Assembly: GCF_029227915.1 (NCBI RefSeq)
Contig: NC_079885.1
Span: 16,629,001 to 16,693,000 of the forward strand
DNA: 64,000 nt
DNA from: Hydractinia symbiolongicarpus
Lineage: Eukaryota; Cnidaria; Hydrozoa; Anthoathecata; Hydractiniidae
Direction: 5' to 3'
The notes beneath the pieces are model-generated. The model ran no database searches, was not told the origin of the DNA, and saw only the letters and a list, made by a program, of their open reading frames with translations. The position numbers and the translations under genes were made by a program. Positions 61,871 to 64,000 of the stretch are shown piece after piece (position 1 is the first letter of the stretch; each line of letters opens with the position of its first letter).

Positions 61871-63588
61871 TTACAGACTAATAAAGGCCTTGCACGTAAA
61901 TCACGTTCTTCCACGTCTCCAGCAAGGCTACCATTGGCCTAGTGTTCCCAGTCTCAATGGACTACAACGTGTCAAGTCCTTTTCCTTGACGCCATGGCTA
62001 TAGAACACTCTTAGCTACGTGCACAGCCCCCTGTAAGCCGTATTATTGTGTTTGCAGCCTAATAAAGACCTTAGACGTAAACCACGTGCTTCCATTCTCC
62101 CAGCTCTGCTACCATTGACTTAGTCCTTCCAGTCTCAATGGAATACGACGTTCCAAGTCGTTTTCCTTCGCGCTATGGCGTTAGAACACTGTTAATTCCG
62201 TGCACAGCCCTCTAAATGCTGTAATATTGCCTTTTGCAGCCAAATAAAGGCTTTACACGTAAATACCGTGGTTCCACCACCCTTCGTGGGATACCATTGG
62301 TCTAGTCCTTCCAGTCTCAACGGGCTATCACGTGATAAGTCGTTTTCCTTGGCGTCATCGCTTTAGAACACTGTTAACTACGTGCACAGCCCTCTGTAAG
62401 CCGTAATATTGCCTTTTGCAGCGTAATAAAGGCCTTACACGTAATTCACGTTCTTCCACGTCCCCAGCAAGGCTACCAATGGTCTAGTGTTCCCAGTCTT
62501 AATGGATTTTGACGTCCCAAGACCTTTTCCTTGACGCCATGGCTATAGAACACTGTTAACTACGCGCACAGTCCTCTAAATGCTGTAACATGGCCTTTTG
62601 CAGACTAATAAAGGCTTTACACGTAAACCACGTGCTTCCACGGTCCCAACCAGGCTACCAATGGTCTAGTGTTCTCAGTCTTAATGGAATATGACGTCCC
62701 AAGTCATATTTCTTGGCGCCATGGCTTTAGAACACTTTCAACTCCGTGCACAGCCTTCTAAAGGCTGTAATATGGCTATTTGCAGCCTAATAAAGGCGTT
62801 ATACGTAAATACCATCGTTCCACCTGCCTGCGCAGGTTACCATAGGAGTAGTCCTTCCAGTCTCAATGGACTATGACGTCCCAAGTTCTTTTCCTTGGCG
62901 CCATGGCTATAGAACACTGTCAACTACGTGCAAAGCCCTCTAAAGGCAGTAATATGGCCAATTGCAGACTAATAAAGGCCTTGCACGTAAATCACGTTCT
63001 TCCACGTCTCCAGCAAGGCTACCATTGGCCTAGTGTTCCCAGTCTCAATGGACTACAACGTGTCAAGTCCTTTTTCTTGACGCCATGGCTATAGAACACT
63101 CTTAGCTACGTGCACAGCCCCCTGTAAGCCGTATTATTGTGTTTGCAGCCTAATAAAGACCTTAGACGTAAACCACGTGCTTCCATGCTCCCAGCTCTGC
63201 TACCATTGACTTAGTCCTTCCAGTCTCAATGGAATACGACGTTCCAAGTCGTTTTCCTTCGCGCTATGGCGTTAGAACACTGTTAATTCCGTGCACAGCC
63301 CTCTAAATGCTGTAATATTGCCTTTTGCAGCCAAATAAAGGCTTTACACGTAAATACCGTGGTTCCACCACCCTTCGCGGGATACCATTGGTCTAGTCCT
63401 TCCAGTCTCAACGGGCTATAACGTGATAAGTCGTTTTCCTTGGCGTCATCGCTTTAGAACACTGTTAACTACGTGCACAGCCCTCTGTAAGCCGTAATAT
63501 TGCCTTTTGCAGCGTAATAAAGGCTTTACACGTAATTCACGTTCTTCCACGTCCCCAGCAAGGCTACCAATGGTCTAGTGTTCCCAGT
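61871..63588 (+). repeat. 1,091-bp 6-mer higher-order repeat, ~1.6 copies
   Basis: Copy one is about 61871-62961, copy two about 62962-63588. TATTATTGTGTTTGCAG at 62041 and 63132 gives offset 1,091 (six monomers). Shared private variants are CTCCCAGCTCTGCTACC, AACGGGCTAT and CAGCGTAATAAAGG. The unit joins the 57.4-kb dimer material to part of the dispersed block. Similarity ends near 62497/63588, where CAGTCTTAATGG becomes CAGTCTCAATGG. Confidence 0.85.
62326..62337. other. 12-bp perfect palindrome TATCACGTGATA (5 of 5)
   Basis: Same site in copy one of the 6-mer. In copy two the equivalent bases (63417-63428) read TATAACGTGATA, so one substitution has broken the symmetry. Confidence 0.85.
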
Positions 63589-64000
63589 CTCAATGGACTA
63601 CAACGTGCCAAGTTCTTTTCCTTGACGCCAAAGCTATAGAACACTGTTAACTACGTGCACAGCCTTCTAAAGGCAGTATTATGTCCTTTCGCAGACTAAT
63701 AAAGACCTTACACGTAAATAACGTGCTTCTATGCTCCCAGCCATGCTACCATTGATCTAGTCCTTCCAGTCTCATTAGAATACGGCGTTCCAAGTCGTTT
63801 TCCTTCGCGCTATGGCGTTAGAACACTGTTAACTCCGTGCACATCCCTCCAAATGCTGTAACATGGCCTTTTGCAGACTAATAATGGCTTTAAACGTAAA
63901 TACTGTCGTTCCACCTGCCTGCACAGGTTACCATAGGAGTAGTCCCTCCAGTCTCAATGGACTATGACGTCCCAAGTCCTTTTCCTTGGCGCCATGGCTT
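63589..64000 (+). repeat. Terminal monomers, array continues beyond window
   Basis: About two and a half monomers: an A-type with CAAAGCTATAG, a unit with ATGCTCCCAGCCATGC and TTCGCGCTATGG, and a C-type. The last bases are GGCGCCATGGCTT, mid-monomer, so the array does not end here. Related sequence lies near 44.1 and 45.2 kb. Confidence 0.8.

Larger units (their letters stand above)
1..64000 (+). repeat. Tandem satellite array, ~182-bp monomer, spans whole window
   Basis: Every stretch read is a variant of one ~182-bp unit. The anchors GACGTC, GCCATGGC, GTTAAC, GTGCAC and AATAAA recur in fixed order and spacing from first base to last. All units point the same way; the only inverted sequence seen is a 14-bp fold-back at 22.45 kb. 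About 350 monomers fit. No transposon, gene or unique spacer longer than a monomer interrupts the array, and it runs off both ends. Monomers are arranged in several local higher-order repeats, annotated separately. By analogy with known satellites this suggests centromeric or pericentromeric heterochromatin. That location is inference; no kinetochore-specific motif was recognised. Confidence 0.98.

Noticed and set aside
1611-63094. About sixty open reading frames of 61-104 codons, many with nearly identical products (Cys-rich, starting MALEHCEL or MTSQVVFF)
   Set aside because: They are satellite sequence read in one frame. They arise where the in-frame TAA of GTTAAC is changed (for example to GTGAAC), and end in the next monomer. 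182 is not a multiple of three, so no frame persists. Identity between copies follows DNA homogenisation, and no start-site or codon-use signal distinguishes them.
1-64000. CENP-B box
   Set aside because: By eye I looked for TTCGnnnnAnnCGGG and its complement. TTCGCGGGATACC in D-type units and TTCGCGCTATGGCG in right-hand units start similarly but lack the correctly spaced CGGG. A matrix scan could still find a weak site.
1-64000. CRISPR array or bacterial repeat locus
   Set aside because: There is no short repeat with unique spacers. The whole 182-bp unit is repeated, spacers are absent, and no cas-like coding sequence exists.
1-64000. GCCATGG as a translation start plus AATAAA as a repeated mini-gene
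   Set aside because: The context around ATG is Kozak-like (G at -3 and G at +4), but in the common monomer the frame stops after six codons at GTTAAC. The co-occurrence is fixed by the monomer sequence and gives no evidence of expression.
1-64000. Inserted transposable element, or inversion of the array
   Set aside because: Monomer anchors stay in order and in + orientation throughout. No terminal repeats, poly-A tail, target-site duplication or unique sequence was seen.

Overview
The whole 64 kb window is one uninterrupted tandem satellite DNA array. The unit is a monomer of about 182 bp (about 47% GC, C-rich on the + strand). Roughly 350 copies run head-to-tail in one orientation. I found no protein-coding gene, RNA gene, transposable element, rRNA, CRISPR array or unique-sequence island. 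A satellite this long with higher-order repeats points to centromeric or pericentromeric heterochromatin of a eukaryote, in a long-read assembly. I do not recognise the monomer family, so species and chromosome are left open; it is not the 171-bp primate alpha satellite.

Monomer anatomy (position 1 = first G of GACGTC). 1-24 is GACGTC plus a pyrimidine tract inside a CCAAG/CTTGG dyad. 23-33 is GGCGCC overlapping GCCATGGC. 45-50 is GTTAAC, 54-59 GTGCAC, 80-87 ATGGCCAT, 97-102 AATAAA, 101-108 AAGGCCTT. 119-160 is a variable segment. It comes in about six versions: A CGTCCCCAGCAAGG; B CGCTCCCAGCCAGG; C CCTGCCTGCGCAGG; D CCACCCTCCGCGGGA; E TGCTGCCAGGAAGG; F ACTCTCCAAACCAGG. The order of these versions reveals the higher-order repeats.

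Layout. 0-2.9 kb: 777-bp and 908-bp (5-mer) duplications. 2.9-4.4 kb: 548-bp 3-mer. 4.9-9.5 kb: 2,715-bp 15-mer, 1.7 copies. 9.6-25.1 kb: a 4.8-5.4 kb block present twice about 10.2-10.7 kb apart. Between and overlapping these lie a 1,455-bp 8-mer (2.3 copies) and a nearly perfect 2,996-bp tandem pair. 25.1-27.5 kb: reshuffled monomers of the same families. 27.5-30.9 kb: 1,817-bp 10-mer, 1.9 copies. 31.1-39.5 kb: a 14-mer (2,547 bp) whose four successive copies have 14, 13, 9 and 10 monomers through clean monomer-register deletions. 39.9-41.7 kb: 7-mer. 41.7-51 kb: poorly ordered, with a 3-mer pair and three identical 77-bp mini-monomers. 51-64 kb: dispersed block duplications (offsets 2.9, 3.4, 4.6 and 9.2 kb), a 363-bp dimer x3, a 909-bp 5-mer x2 and a 1,091-bp 6-mer x1.6.

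No gene network can be described. The interest lies in how the array evolves: nested duplications, hybrid monomers, a few illegitimate junctions that then spread as passengers, and one 14-bp fold-back palindrome exactly at the edge of a three-monomer insertion. Short open reading frames of 60-104 codons occur, but they follow from monomer sequence and are not annotated as genes. Offsets and junctions were read by eye, so edges of large blocks are good to about 10-50 bp.
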